A stretch of DNA of 64,000 nucleotides from Echinococcus granulosus (Eukaryota > Platyhelminthes > Cestoda > Cyclophyllidea > Taeniidae), in NCBI RefSeq assembly GCF_000524195.1, contig NW_020170443.1, forward strand, positions 314,233-378,232, in the 5' to 3' direction. Below are positions 47,801 to 61,364 of this stretch, one piece after another. The stretch's first letter is position 1; every line of letters starts with the position of its first letter. The notes under the pieces were generated by a model that made no database searches, was not told the DNA's origin, and was given only the letters and a program-made list of their open reading frames with translations. The position numbers and the translations under genes were made by a program.

Positions 47801-50800
47801 GTTGAGATAGACTCGTTTAAAATAGGTAATTTTTTGCACTTAAAGATTATCCAAACAAGGTTTTTAAGAAATTCCACTTTTGTGAATGTAACTTAAACAC
47901 TACGTCAATTCTTTCCTAGCCGAGAAAGTCTTTACTGGTGGCAGAAGAAGAAAAACAATTTCTCTGAGGGATTAAGTCGACTTATTTAAGATGACCAAGG
48001 AGAAGGACTTTTGACTGACCTTCTGTTTTGAAACCACACCTGAACAACTCGCATATCCAGACCCGTCTCGGCGCTCAACTGTTCCCGCACGTGCCTTGAG
48101 GGCTTAGCGCCCTCGGCGTAGGCCTTCTTAAGAGCGTCCAACTGCTTCGCATTTATTGTTGTTCGTGGGCGTTTGTTCACATTCTCCAATTCAACTTCTA
48201 AAGATGAGGGGAGAATCGAGCCGCACACATTATTTTTGTACTCAAATTACTGTGTATGCTTCTTACGGAAATGCGGTAACTGATTAAACATAATAGTATT
48301 AATTTAGTATCTCTTACTTCAAACTCAAATTTTTGAGGTGAAGAAAAAAAGTAAACCTCTCATTTTTGAGATGCAAATTTGGTTAGTTTTTTAAATTCTT
48401 GATGTCACTAATGGAAACAGCTAAATTATGGGTGAATAAGCACGACTAGACGGCAAACAAACTGACTTTAACCTCAATGAAAAATAATGTTTATGCCTGA
48501 ACTTTGGATTTTCCTGCCAAATGAGCTGCCTGGACTGATACTAAGGTAAAAATGAAATTTTATTATATTCTTCCAACTCTGCAATGTTAATGCTGCATCA
48601 TGGTCTGCACCCCTGAATTTTGGCGGACTCTATATCTGGCATGAGTTATTATTCTTTGCTAAAATTTGAAGTATAATGAAAAATCATGTAAGCAATTTCT
48701 AAAAAATCACATGGAGAAAAAGGTATAATATCTAATATTTTTGCATAAATCGACTTCTTAGTCGAAGATGGATGGTGGATTCGCTTTACGGGGAAAGACG
48801 CTCAAAACTAACCCTGGGCCTTGATCATGGTAAAATCAGCTTTGCACATGAGTCGACGATCAGCAAGAAGGTAGAACTCATCACCGGTGTTGAGAGATCG
48901 TGCACAGACGTGACATACGAAGCATTCAAGATGGTAGACGTTGTCGTGGGCTTTGCGAACCATCTCGTTCGGCGGAATGCCCTCTTCACAGCTCGCACAC
49001 TTTGTTCCGAAGCGTCTAAAAGGTAATTGCCTTAATAAGTATTTTTGAGAAATAAAATGCCATGTTTTGCCTGTAGTTTTGAATCTCCTCATGTAATAAA
49101 TTCTACTTGACGAACCGGCTACCCTTTCAATGAAACTAACAAGGAATGAGGAATACTAAGGGCACTTATTCAAAAGCTTTTGTAGGCAGAGGAGTGTCAG
49201 GAACGTAATTTTTACTTTACAAAATCATCCCTTGTATAGCCATGTGTGAGTAAAGTGAGAATTTTAAAATGTTCTAAATACATCCAGGACATGTACAAAG
49301 GGCATAGTTTGCTTATTAGGCCAAAACTACGAGAAGTGGAAGAAAGGTTGATCCCTTGGTAAACGACAGAAGCCTAAAGAAGTGCAGTTAAATCATACTG
49401 TCCCCAAAGACAGGCAACTATGGTAGAAGATGACGCAAGCTAATCTATTTTTAAGCAAAGTGGAAACCTTTTGTCATTTCTTTAATTCCGATACCTTCTG
49501 CTAAGAAGAGTGAAAAGTATCGCAAAAGGAAGCATCATTTACTGAAATCCACCTTAAAACAGCACTGAGGTCTGGTGACCTGCATTTTGAACATAACAAA
49601 TAACACACAATCCCTATAGGATTGTGGAAATGTTCCCAAGTTTTGCCCAATACGACTGATTATTTTACATAATCAAAGAAGTTATTACTTCTCTTTAACC
49701 AAATGGACTCAATTACTTATCAGTGCAGAAGCGAATTAAAACCAATGGGGGCCGTTTGAGAAACACTAGCATTTTATTTGATAATGGTAAATCTACTAAA
49801 CGTAAAACACTCATTCTTTCGACGACCAAGATATAGTATATGCATCTGATAGCATAAGTTTCGTTTCATCTTGCTGTCTTTACTTCTGAATGGCAAATTA
49901 GTTAAAAATCGCTAAAGAATATAATTAAAAGCGTATTTCCCCCAAACAACCTACGTGTGACCCATTAACAGGATTTAGTTCATTTAAACTAAATCTGTCG
50001 GGTCTGAAGTTAAGGTAAATACTGCAACATTATTAAAATTGCTAGCTCACCGTTAGCTTTTCCCTTGCTACGATAATATCCATATTATACAAATTGAACT
50101 CAAAAGTCAGAAATTCATTTTGCAATCGAAAATAGGGTATTTACAGAATTATCGCAAAGTTTAAAGAATAGTCAGAGTCAAAACGACATTCATTAATGCA
50201 AAATGTGAGCCTTAGCTGCAAGTTTGCTTTCTTAAGAAGTCACTCTCACTCCCACTTAGGCACTCCCTCAAAGTTCATTAGTTCCATTTGTGTATGCAGG
50301 AATGCAAGTAGGTGTGGATGTGTGGGTATGGATGTGCCAGATCCAACTCCCCTCGTCTGCATCTGTCATTAGTGGAGTCTGCGTATACACCACCCTCAGG
50401 CAGTTGCTAGGGCTACATCTCCGGGCTTATGGACTCGCCATTATCCAAGGAAAGCGAGAGGGAAGGAGGGAGGGAGGGGCCAAGGCAAACGAGTGTATTC
50501 TACTCAACTCCCTCAGATGTTCGTCCTCGTGGCGTACAAAAAACAACACTGACTAGAATTTGAGTTTTCCAAAACCCAAGTCAACAGGAAAGAAGAAAAA
50601 TAGGGAGGGAGAGAGGGATGCAGTAACAGTGGCAATAGTGTATTTCCTTTGTTATCCTTAGGTAAAGCAGTTTCCACTACGAGAGTGCTATGCAGACGAA
50701 GAGGTACTAAACACATCGACTAACAAGAAAACAAAGAACAAAACATTGGAAAATCCCAATGCAAAGGAAGAGTGCATGTTTGGATTAAAGAAATTGATAG

Positions 50801-52582
50801 AACTAAATCAACGTCATAATAAACCTACTGTAGTAAGTTTTGCAGAAGGAATTGTTGATGTACTCCCTATATTCAGAAAATCTTGCATGCATCGTCATAC
50901 TTTAGCAGATTCTGCCCATAAGGCACTCAAATAACTAGGCAAATATAAAAAGATGTGGGCGTCGTCTGCACCGGATTGAAATGAGCTCGTGATTAATGTC
51001 TTGACTTTGACCACAGCAACGGATATGCGGTTCCGACCTCCACCCCTGACAACCCGTCGGATCTGCGGGGTTTTTAGTGAGTAAATTAACAACTCCCAGC
51101 CCCTCCCTCCCCCCGCCTCCTTCAATGCCTATAAACCTGTACACCCTCTCAAGTCCACATTCTCAAATGTTTTAACTCTGACACGCTTACCTGAAAAAGT
51201 CCTCACGACAATAGACTTCACCGTCTCGATAGAAGCACTTATTCACGAGGGAGACGCCACAATCGGAACAGTAGAGGCACTTGGCATGCCAGTACTGATC
51301 CAATACTAGGAGAAGGGTTTTCTCATGCACCTGCTCTGAACATCGACTACAAATTGGCGCTAAAATGGATATTATAAACAATATTTTCGACTTGATTTTC
51401 AGCGGAATATTTCCTGTCAATTAGTTGGGGCTATAGGTTGCTTTCATTAATAGTGCAAACACGGCAATTATGTCACAAAGGAGTACTATTTACAAAAAAA
51501 AGCAAATGAATTAGCCTAATCGTTGTGTTGAAGCTGTTTGTTTAATTGTTTGAACCGTATTGACATTAAAGTGTGGTGGCGTGCCAAACTTCATCTCTTT
51601 AGAACTATCAATGCAGAGGCACAATCGGCTTAACTCCAGCCAGCAACCGCGGCTTTCAAGTAAACCCAATTTAGCAAATGGTTTCGTACTCTCTCCAGCC
51701 ACTTAACTCGATTAAAACACACACACACACACACACACAACAGGTTAAGAAGGGAGATAAAGGATTTGAGTGTGTGTGTGTGTGTGTGTGTATGCATGTG
51801 TATGTGGGGGCTGAGGGCGATAGGTGTGGGGGAGGGTGGGTATGGCTAAGGTGAGAGGGTGATGGGCCAGTTTATGGCTAGATTCTACTCACGTTTGAAG
51901 GTTAATCAGGTTAAAAGGGAGAAACAGCGGATGGAAAAATCCACTGTCACTACTGGCCCTACTTTGCTAAGAGCTGCTTGAGCAATAGTAAGTCAAACAC
52001 CTTGACTAATCTTCCTTGATGGGAAGGGAAACTGTCCTAGGCTGTGCTTGATACATTTGTTTGCTTTTAAAACCTATTTGAACCAGTGACCATAGTTAAA
52101 CAGATCAATCTTGTCAACTTAAGATGCCGCCGTAAAGTAACAACGTTTAATGCGTTTGAGTGGATGTGATTGTAGGCGGAGATTTAAAAAGCACTGAAGT
52201 CAAGAATCCCTTTTTTTGTCGTAAACATTTTTTTTTGACAGATTTGCACACCGCTCTTGTGAGTGATATTATCTGCCGACTTATCAGCGTGTGGCTCATG
52301 ACATGTGACATGTTCACACATCTGTTGGAAACAATCACAGGTGCAAGTTTGAAAGTAGTATTTTCACTTACCAGATGGTCCGTTCAAAGAGCTTTGTGTT
52401 GCCATTTGTAGTGCTGGTTGGGAAGACATCAATGTTTTAGGCGTATTCGCGTAGTTCAGTACTGCCAGAAATGGCGGTGGTGGTGGTGGTGGTGGCAGGG
52501 GTGCATGCATCTGCATAGTTCCTAGTCCGATTCCTGAAACTTGTCCGCTCCCCATAGGACTCAGTAAGTGATGATTAGCCAT
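44832..52582 (-). CDS. LHX3: LIM-homeobox transcription factor, Lhx3/4 (Lim3) type
   Basis: Six exons in transcript order, 52582-52372, 51359-51191, 49015-48813, 48197-48020, 45362-45088 and 45007-44832, keep phase throughout and encode 403 residues. Order: an N-terminus with eight prolines in a row ([13 protein letters not shown]); LIM1 (CSRC...[11 protein letters not shown]...CREDFF); LIM2 ([18 protein letters not shown]...[18 protein letters not shown]); homeodomain ([20 protein letters not shown]...[19 protein letters not shown]); an acidic stretch of Asp/Glu; and a unique tail ending SKSQVFR. The LIM2 ending and HD match Lhx3/4 better than Lhx1/5. An intron splits the homeodomain after NRR, in the recognition helix. 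Lhx3/4 factors bind AT-rich sites with LDB partners and specify motor neurons and, in vertebrates, pituitary cells. Introns are up to 2.7 kb, the largest with a repeat copy. Confidence 0.95.
46655..47625 (+). repeat. Dispersed repeat, copy B (full length)
   Basis: It begins with the module AGCTGGCCTCTGGGCCATGC near 46660 and ends with a direct copy, GGGCTGGCCTCTGGACCATG, near 47518, with the conserved core between. It lies antisense in the largest Lhx3/4 intron. Confidence 0.8.
50662..50934 (+). other. Coding-like insert antisense in a LIM-homeobox intron
   Basis: After a good acceptor (TTATCCTTAG, AG at 50660-50661) there are 90 open codons and a stop. The text looks like protein, for example [20 protein letters not shown] and [18 protein letters not shown], with balanced hydrophobic and charged residues and AT-rich codons. 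I do not recognise the family. No upstream exon was found on this strand. It could be the last exon of a nested gene, a retrocopied fragment, or an AT-rich chance frame. Confidence 0.4.
51717..51792. repeat. (AC)n and (TG)n arms facing each other
   Basis: About eleven AC units (51717-51739) and about eleven TG units (51770-51792) are separated by 30 bases and are complementary, so the transcript of this Lhx3/4 intron could form a stem of over 20 bp. Confidence 0.85.
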
Positions 52583-55260
52583 TTGTGAAGATAGGTACGT
52601 AGCTTACCATTACTGTTTGAGCGCTCGCAGTCGCACGGCGCTCCGATTGGTTCGTGTGGGCTCTAGGCCAAGGCGTACTGCATTTCTATTGGTTGTCATT
52701 TGCGTGTCATGGCTTACAAACTTCTTATTAAATTGCTATTTTCATAAAATAGTTGAAGCGGCTAATCGAAGTAACGAGTAGACGGTTCCCCACTGCTTCC
52801 TTCATGTAACTCGCTAATAATGAGCAACTGGAAGTACATAAAAGTAAAAAAGGAATTTTAGTTACACATGTTTGTGCCCTGAAAAAAACAAAAGCTTGGA
52901 ATAATTTAAATACTTCATAATTTGCAATCGTCTTATTTACTCTCCGATTTAGACGCTACTACAGGTAAACAGATGGTCTTGCTCCCGTGAAATCATTTTG
53001 TTTAGGTTAAAATGCTGCAGCCTACATCCATGAATCACTTTATCTGTACTCAGATGGAAATAATTGACCCCCTTCATGAAAATTTGAAGCATTTGGAAAG
53101 AACTGTATGTTAAGTATAAAAAGGACTGCCTTTTATCGGTAGTGCATTAAGAATGACCACCATGTTGGCGAAAGAAGCAATTTTGCGTTAAAAATGCATA
53201 GATTTACCCTTCAAATGTAACTCTTATTCTGCACCACAACTTTCTGTTATTGTCAGCATTCCAGCTACGCATGTTTTTCAGCCAACCAAGGCAGAGGTTA
53301 ATCGGGGAGCTTATGATACTAAATTATTCAAAGGAAGGTCCATACACGTGTCCTAGACAGCACTCCTCTGGCGCCACCACTACCGCCGTCACCAGCACAG
53401 CCTCCACTTATCGGAAGATGCAAATGTCATTTAATCCATTTAAGGTTCCAACAAACCTCGAACACAGTTAAGGGCAAATAAAAATCATTTAAAAACGTTT
53501 TACTTCTCAGTAGTGCTATCTCATTTTTACATTAATACCTAGGAAGTCCATTTTTTACTTTTATTTGCTTCCCTTCTCCCATTTTTATTTCTACCCGTTC
53601 TCCTTTCAAAACCCTAGCAACACATTGCCTTGGTTTTGGTTAAGTAAAAAGAGATGCATCACAGCATATTTGTTATTCAAATCGCCAAAATCTTAGTTTG
53701 TAGGCGCGTTTCAAATTCTTCATGCCAGAGACGAATTACGGCTTTCTAAACTGGAGATAAGGGTTAAAGTAGTCAGGTCTATTTGCATGAATAAAATAGC
53801 TTCTAGAAGGATAAATAATTTATGCAGAAAGCTTTTGTTTGGGGTGCGAGACCGAGTGAAATCATCTTTCTGCTTTTAACGAGGCATTGATGACCATTCA
53901 TGTGTATGGAGAATAAAATTATCATATTTTGATTTCGCGGCCAAAAATTATGCCATCCTAATTTTAAAATAAATTTAGAAATTTCTTTACTAATTTTTAA
54001 GGGAAAGGAAATTTATGTTTTGCAGGTAAAATATGTCACATTGCAACAGCACTGACTGTGACACGAGGTGTCACCGATGCTTTAGTGTTTGACAACCGTA
54101 GGTGAGTTCATAGTTTTATAATTAACTTTTTCCGACTCACTTACCTTATCTTATGATAAGAAATTTTTAAGGGTGGTCAAAATGATCTAAATATTCCTTT
54201 ATATGTAAAACACTTTCCTGGTAATTCTTCTACGTGTTTTACGATGAAATGCACCACCTGGAACTAGATGACCCCCCACCCCCTCCCTCAACCGAAACTT
54301 TTGGTTCCATTAAATCATTTTGGAGATATATTTCTGCTTTCTCTATTAAAAATTGACAAATTGTTTAAAAATGTTTCCCGAAAGGCGTTTATGGGCTGTC
54401 CACTTCCACCATGTCATTCACAAAACAACTTGAAAATGCGTTAGTGTTTCCAATTAAGTGGAAATCTAGAATAGCGATTATGGCGGTTCTATGGCTTGCC
54501 CAAATAAAAGAGTAACGATAAATGAGAAGCAAAAAAATGTTGACTTGGAAATAGCTAGGGGCAAGTGGAGTGTTTTCTCAACTTCCCTATGATTGATTGT
54601 GACAGGTTGGGTCAGCAGGCCAACAAGCACCCCCGGTTTATGGAACAGAGCATCAATTGAATGTGACAGCCACGAAAACGTCCACGATTTTTTACATTCT
54701 GGAGATAAGCGATTGGCATTAATAAAGCCGATCTTTAAATTAACTACCTGGCTCTGCATGTCAGGTTTATTTTTCTCTATGTGGTGATAGCGAGCTTTTT
54801 CATGAACACTTTGGTGCACAAATGTTTTTCTCATGCAGAAAAATCTGGATTTCTGCTAGCAAACTTAGACTGCCAAGTTGGTCATGATTGTAGCACAGTT
54901 TTTGGGATCAAATACGTGATCTGACATTCCACTTTTATCCACTACATCCACCAGAGTTCCTGCAATCTAACTCGCGACGCAGTCCTCAATCCTTCGAGAT
55001 GAAACGCATTCTTTGGCAGTCATTTAAATGAAATATACAACAACATTAACAAAATTTCGAATATTTAATTATGCGAATAATATTTTTTAGAAAAGATGAG
55101 AGGATAAGCGTCTACTCAACATAACACGATCCGTACGTGGTGTTTGGAAAAAGACCTAATGATTTGATTGGCTGATGGATGGATGGAAGAATGGATGGAT
55201 GAATGTGACATGCAAATGGCGTCGTCAGTCAGAGATGAGTGTGAAAAACCCCGAAAACTG
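52583..55260. other. Upstream region of the LIM-homeobox gene, intergenic
   Basis: AT-rich with no recognisable gene. It should include the LIM-homeobox promoter and 5' UTR. Overlapping open frames on both strands near 54478-54834 have no family resemblance. Confidence 0.45.
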
Positions 55261-55298
55261 TGAATGAATGAATGAATGAATGAATGAATGAATGAATG
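55261..55298 (+). repeat. (TGAA)n microsatellite
   Basis: About nine tandem TGAA units, with related imperfect GGAT-type repeats at 55173-55204. Confidence 0.9.
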
Positions 55299-55704
55299 CC
55301 TCTGTCTTACTTTGTAATGAATCACACTTAAGGGTGGTAGTGTTTAAAGTTTTACTCCAACTCCATGCCATCAATACCCAAACATGCTATTATTTTATCC
55401 ACTGATCAAAATCGTTTAATAGTTTGAAGATTGAATAGGGTTTAGTATATTTTTGGGAAAAACATTTACTGATAAATACAATGACTTATGAATGAGGAGA
55501 CGGATTAGGACTCGCTGGAGATGGCAAGAATGGATAAAATGATTAACCAAATGATCAGCGAAGAAAGGTCAGAAGTGATCTGCCTAAGGTTTTTTTTTTG
55601 GATTAAGCTCTTTGATTTTTCTACTCATAATCGAGTCTATTAGACAAATCCGGTTCATTGACAAGATTAGTATTTCCATTTAGTCTGGCAATCAGTGCTT
55701 TCAA

Positions 55705-56530
55705 TGACAGCAGAGAAAAGCAAATCCGATTTTATAGGACATTTCTTCTGGCTTCTGCTGGTGGGTGATAAACCTCAGCAGGGTGGAAGAAGGGCATGTG
55801 TCACGAATGGGGGTATCGGCGACCCCAAACAAAAGGGCTGAAATTGGCGTTTACCTTCGGCAAATAGCCAGGTCCCGTTTTCTGCAGGAAAGCTAATAAC
55901 AGCAGAGACGACACTAGCCGTGAACCATCTGTAAAATTTTTGTTATGAGGTTGCCCACCGTGTCTGTACAAAGGTATGTACAGTGTGCAGTCTTGATATC
56001 TCCTCTACCTCTCTATTAGTTGAATGGATCGCAGAAGGATATGTTGCTGGGCATTTGTGAAGTGAGAACAAAGTGGCAAGGAAAAACATACGCAAAGCTC
56101 TACCCAAACGTAATTGTGTTAAATTTTGTTCTCCCTTGCATAAATCTGCTTTTGAGCCAGCGTTTCTAATTCAAGCTGCGAACAAGAGCAATCAGTGACG
56201 CTGCGGTCAAGCGTCTCCTCATTTGCACAAGAATTTGATGACTTGCGTGGATGGATGGTGGCTGTTTTTCCCACAACACCGGCTACGTTGTGATGGCTCA
56301 CGTGGGAGATTGACCAAGGTGAGCGCCGGGGACGACGCTCAAAATGGGAGAGGGGCTCACGGTTTTGATGAGGGGCCACTCTTGACTTGACCATTGGACC
56401 ACGCCGGATGGGCTGGCCTTCAGGTCATGCTAGTAGCCTCGGTACCTTCTGTATGACAAATATATATTTAACTGAGTATTATGCCTTTCATCGTTTCTAG
56501 GAAAGTCTCGAAAGGCTGCATATTAACCGA
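55705..56530 (+). repeat. Dispersed repeat, copy C (5' truncated)
   Basis: It starts within the core (GCAGAGAAAAGCAAATCCGA), lacks the left module, and keeps the right module, GGATGGGCTGGCCTTCAGG, near 56408. Confidence 0.7.
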
Positions 56531-57754
56531 AATTCAGCAAAAAACCAAACGGATGGAAAGCAGCATACGATGACGTATAGAGTTCCATATCAAAAGGGTA
56601 GTAAGTAATAGTAATAATAGTGTATTTTTCACCCTAAAGTATCAACAATTTGGCGGTTTTGCCCCTTCTTCGTGAAAAGGAGTATGAAGATGGACTAGCG
56701 TGTTAAGTTGTTTTTCTACTTCAAAGTAATAGCAACAATAAACTTGCGTTTTCCAAATTCTAATACCCCTTATACTTTACGACGTGTTGATGCGAAAGCG
56801 AGTTTACAGGATAAATGGGTTTACTTGTCTTGGGAATAAAATTTTTTTGTATTAGCTTAACCTTTGCCGGACCCGTTGCGAAATCCAGAAATAAAAAGTT
56901 TAAATAATTCATTTAGGATGGAATAACGCTTAAGTAGCGTAAAAGGACGTCTGAAACACAAAAAATAGTTTGAATGGGGAAAAGTTTGCAATAGATGCAT
57001 TGGTGTAACCAGAACAGAGAAGTGGGAGGCGAAATTTAAGCGGAAAGCACAAAATGGCACAAATTGCTATCGACAGCGCAACTAATCACTTCCAAATGGG
57101 AAATTTTTTTGCAAGCTATGAATTTAAGAAAGTTTAGAAATGTTGCTCGTATGGGCAGAGGCAACATCCCAGGCCACAACACAATCACTCATCTCGATCC
57201 ATCCCGAGGCAAGAACAGTACGCAACGAGGTCCCGCAGTGACCTGACCCAGTTACCCAAAGTACGCAAATGTCGACAGGCGGTGTCCAGAGTTTCTAACT
57301 CTTACCTCCATTTTAGCTCATCCTGCACCTTTTTTGCATTTATAATAAAACGAAATAGACATTCCCTATCAGATAGCTGTTTTAATCACGGAGCTTATAA
57401 TTTGCTTGATGTTAAAATCAAGAAATGAGCGAATGAAAGTTTTTTTACTGAAAATTAAGTCGGTAGACTAAGGAATGGAAAGAGCCGCATAGATGTCATT
57501 GGTAAGTCTTCATTTATAACTTCAGAATTTGCAATACGCTTCTACCAGAGTACTTTGTCTTTTCATTCATCCGAATTCGTATTTCTGCCACATTTTAAAG
57601 AGAAAACAAGACAAAATTTAGAGCATTCTTATAACATGGGAGCAAAAGCCTGTGCTTGGAAGACGTAGAATTCTTGTATATTGCATAATGCTTTGGTTGT
57701 TTGTTTAAATCCCGATTTTGTTAAAAGGTAGCCCTGTTTCTTGGCCTCTGTGCC
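56531..57754. other. Intergenic between repeat copies
   Basis: AT-rich single-copy-looking DNA without a recognisable gene. Confidence 0.45.
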
Positions 57755-58745
57755 CTCGCTGGATGGGTTGGCCTCTGGGCTACACCAGTAGTCCCAAGCT
57801 CTACTGTGTGTCGTACATTTGTATTCTGACGGAGCATTAGGTCTTCTTCTATCCTCGGGGAAGTGTTGGTAGCGGAAAGCAAACCTGATCTTAATAGACA
57901 ACTATGCTCGTTACTACTTCTAAGTGATACACCTCATCGGGGCAGAAGAAATCCACATACCACCGATGGCGCAATCGGTGACAACCCCAAGCAGAAGGGC
58001 TGAAAATGACGCCTACCTTCGACAACTACCCCCATCCCCGTGTTCCGCAGGAAAGCTATTAGCAGTGGACGCTACATTAGATGTGAACCAGCTGGAATAG
58101 TTTCGATACGGAGTTGTCTACCGTATCGGTAGGAAGATATCAACAATGCAAAGTCCCGATACCTTCTCCGCCTCTCAAGTAGCCGGATAGAACCTAAGTG
58201 AGAACGGAGTGACAAGGAGAAACAAAGGCGAAACTTTAAGCCCATGGACATGTGTTAAATCCCGTCCTCATTTAGATAAGTCGACTTTAGCAAGAGTGTT
58301 CCTGCTTTAAGTTATAGACAGGCGTGATGGCGAGCACAGTTCCCTGTCAATGAATCCACATTCCATCCTGGAAGTGACTGCAGAACCAGCTGAATTACCA
58401 AGAGGGATCAGTGACAATGAGGTCAAGTATCGCCTCAGGTGCATGGAAATTCCATGACTGGCTCGCTAGGCGTGGGAGTGTTTTCCCCACTGCACCGATC
58501 ACGTTGTGATGGCTGACGCAGGAAGTTGAGGAAGAAGGGCGCCGTGGACAACGCTCCAAAGAGTAGAGAGGCCTATGTAATACATTAATTGTTTAACTCT
58601 CTGCTTAGTAAAGTGCCACTTCTTGCCTTGGCTGTGCTCTGGACCATGAGAGTAGTCCCAAGCCCTACTGTGTCGGACATGTGTATTCTACCCGAGCGCT
58701 ATGTCTGCTTTCGTCTTCAGCGTAGTCTTGGGGGACTAAACTGGA
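57755..58745 (+). repeat. Dispersed repeat, copy D (full length)
   Basis: Left module GGGTTGGCCTCTGGGCTACA near 57765, conserved core, and right module CTGTGCTCTGGACCATGAGA near 58635. The distance between the modules is about 870 bases, similar to copies A and B. Confidence 0.8.
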
Positions 58746-61364
58746 CTTCATTCTTCCAAATAATGGGATACCAGGCATTTGTGTTTAGCCTCAATTCCAC
58801 TACCGGAAAGAATTTGTTTAAATTTGCGTTAATATTGACCGCTTGGGCACCTCAGGATTTGCCTCATACCTACTTCGTCTGGGCGTTGAGGAAACTTGGA
58901 GGAGGAGAAGGAGGAGGAGGAGAATGTCACCTTCTTCAACTATGGTGCAAATTAATTGAGTATTTCAAAGCAGCAATGCATTTTCATGTCCGGTGAAAAC
59001 GGCTTCATCGTCGGCACAGCACACCATTCCGCTAGACAAATTACCTTGGTGACGTATTCGTGCATAAAAATGAGGTGGCAGTTAAAAGCAAGGTGAGTAG
59101 ACAAATGGAATGGTGAATATTACCTTTTCCGACTTTGCTATAGAGCCAAAATATCCTCTTTCAGTTATCAGAGGATTATTTTTGACGAAGGGCGAAGGGT
59201 AATCTCAACCTGTATCAAATTTGTCCATCGTTGACTCTACGCCAGAACGAGTAAGGTGGAGGCGCGTCACTTGACAAGATCCCGAATTTCCATCATGAGG
59301 TGGCCAAGTATCACCTCACCTCCTTTCCACATTTCAGTCAGCTTACTGAGTTATCCCATTGACAAAATCATTACCTAACATTTTAAATTTAATGCCACAT
59401 GAGTAATCCTAATCACCGTCACCCTTACTGATAGTTACGAGATACGGAGAAGTGTAAAAAGAGGAGGGTCATGAAATGCATTTTGACTACTGCAGTGGGA
59501 CACTCATTCCTCCCGGTATCCACGTTTATGCAGAAGGTAACTATCAGTAGATTTTTGGGTAAAAATTTACACGTCTTATGAAGCATCTCTTGCAGTACAC
59601 CAGGCAGCAAATTGGAAGAAGGAGGAGTAGGAAAGTGGCGCTTCCTACGGGGATACATTTCGGGGTATTGAGGACTTTAAAATACCATGGACAGGTGGTG
59701 CACAACAATGTGTGAAGAAGTCATCTCTCATCTTAACATTTTGCATACGTCTCTGTGTAAACGAGGCACAGGTTCCAATGGGGAATTCAAGTTTGTTTAT
59801 TAAGTCCTGAAATTAAGTAACTTGTCATCATAATTAATGGATTAAGCAGTGAATCAAATCGCTCAAACACCTTCGCTTATTTTTCATTCTACATGTCATC
59901 TTTCGGATCGCTCTGGCGTCGCCTCATCATCCACCTTCACATCTTTGGTAAGGGACCGACTCAAGAACTGGTGAGCAGCCCAATTCCACGCGCATGATCC
60001 ATCACACGTTCCCTTTGGGTCTAAAGAGCAAGCGCTACAACTAGATAGGAGAAAATGGGACTTGGAGGTGCTGTAGATGTCCGCATCATTATTTGATTTT
60101 TTTAGAAGTTACCGTTTGTTGCAGGTAACTCCCAAACTTTCAAAAAATTCACCCTCTTACTCACTCCCTTCTGATTGGCTAAGAATATTTTTCAAATAAA
60201 TATAAAAATATACTTCAAAGCTGACAGAACGGCTCGGACAGCCACAGACTGTAATTTAGCGTCCAGTAGTCTTCAGAATGCAGTTATCATACCACTGCAC
60301 GCACATCATAACTCTACGTCCTGAAGTCTTTGTCCACTGACTACCTGGCTGGTGGCCTCTGTGAAATCCAGGCAAAATCACACACAAACATAAGTTCGTG
60401 ACAATTTACAAAGCGGAACGCATTTCAACAACTTTTTTTGCACGTTACCGTAGAAGAGAACCATTGTTTTGGACAAGTTTGAGGCAAATTTTGCAAGGCG
60501 TTGAAGAGAAATGGGTCGAACTGTGGGGAATGATCAAGTCAACCCATGACATATATTCCATACTTTACTACGCAAAAGCGTATAAAGGAAAACATAACTT
60601 GATAATTAAAAAAAAAATAACATGGATTGAGCGGCGCATGAGTGACTAGGAATTGCGATGATTAAGGGAACGAGTAAATAACAAAGTAATTAGGGATGAA
60701 TATGTGGTATGGAAAGGAGAAGCAAAACTTCAAGAGGAGCTTCAGGCACTGACAGTGAAGAAAAAAGAGGATTCTTCAAGAAATGCAGCTATGATAGGGA
60801 TTTGAAGGCAAGAATTGTTTACCCATCTAGCTGCTGATATCGACGGCGTTCATTTCAAGTCGGGAGTTTGAGATTTATAGCCACTTCTAAGGCAAGCGAC
60901 TGCAGTGCCGCAATACTGATTAGTAGGCGTAAAGTCTGTACTAACAGGAGTAATTGACTAACTCAATTCTTTCTCCGATGGCAAAAGACTTCAAGTTCTG
61001 TCTTATCGTTAGGTACTGCAAAGGAATAGTCATCCATCGGGGAGTGAGGGGTCTAATTTAATCGTGAAGACATTTTCATAACTCCTCGTATTCCATCCGT
61101 TAGTGCAAATTCTCCAGACAGTGATTACCAGTCCAAAGCACATCATTTTTTTTCTGTAAGAAATTAGTCAGTGCTCAAAGACCTGGACTCATCTCTGACG
61201 CTAGATTGACGCATAATTTTATCGTAAAACAGGACAAAAGCAGTAAACACTGTATAACACTTCGAGCGCAATTTGAAAACTTGGACTACATTGAGGATCA
61301 AAGTAGAGAGACATTCCTAAAATCATTTTAGGCTAAAGCGGCTTTGTAGGAAGTAATAAAACAA
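58746..61364. other. Intergenic
   Basis: No functional gene recognised. A possible decayed coding stretch is at 60398-60855 and a GGA-rich run at 58900-58922. Confidence 0.4.
60398..60855 (+). pseudogene. Possible decayed coding stretch, family unknown
   Basis: One frame reads about 150 codons with three stops. It holds protein-like text such as QILQGVEEKWVELWGMIKST, NNKVIRDEYVVWKGEAKLQE and ELFTHLAADIDG, rich in Lys/Glu and amphipathic. The frame does not shift, which suggests a relic of a real exon or a mobile-element fragment. Nothing identifies the family. Confidence 0.25.

Noticed and set aside
54478..54834. 118-codon open frame on the minus strand
   Set aside because: A frame on the opposite strand overlaps it, the residues resemble no family, and no splice context supports it.
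58589..58996. 135-codon open frame at the end of repeat copy D
   Set aside because: It begins inside the repeat and continues into spacer with a poly-Gly run; the equivalent part of other copies is not open.
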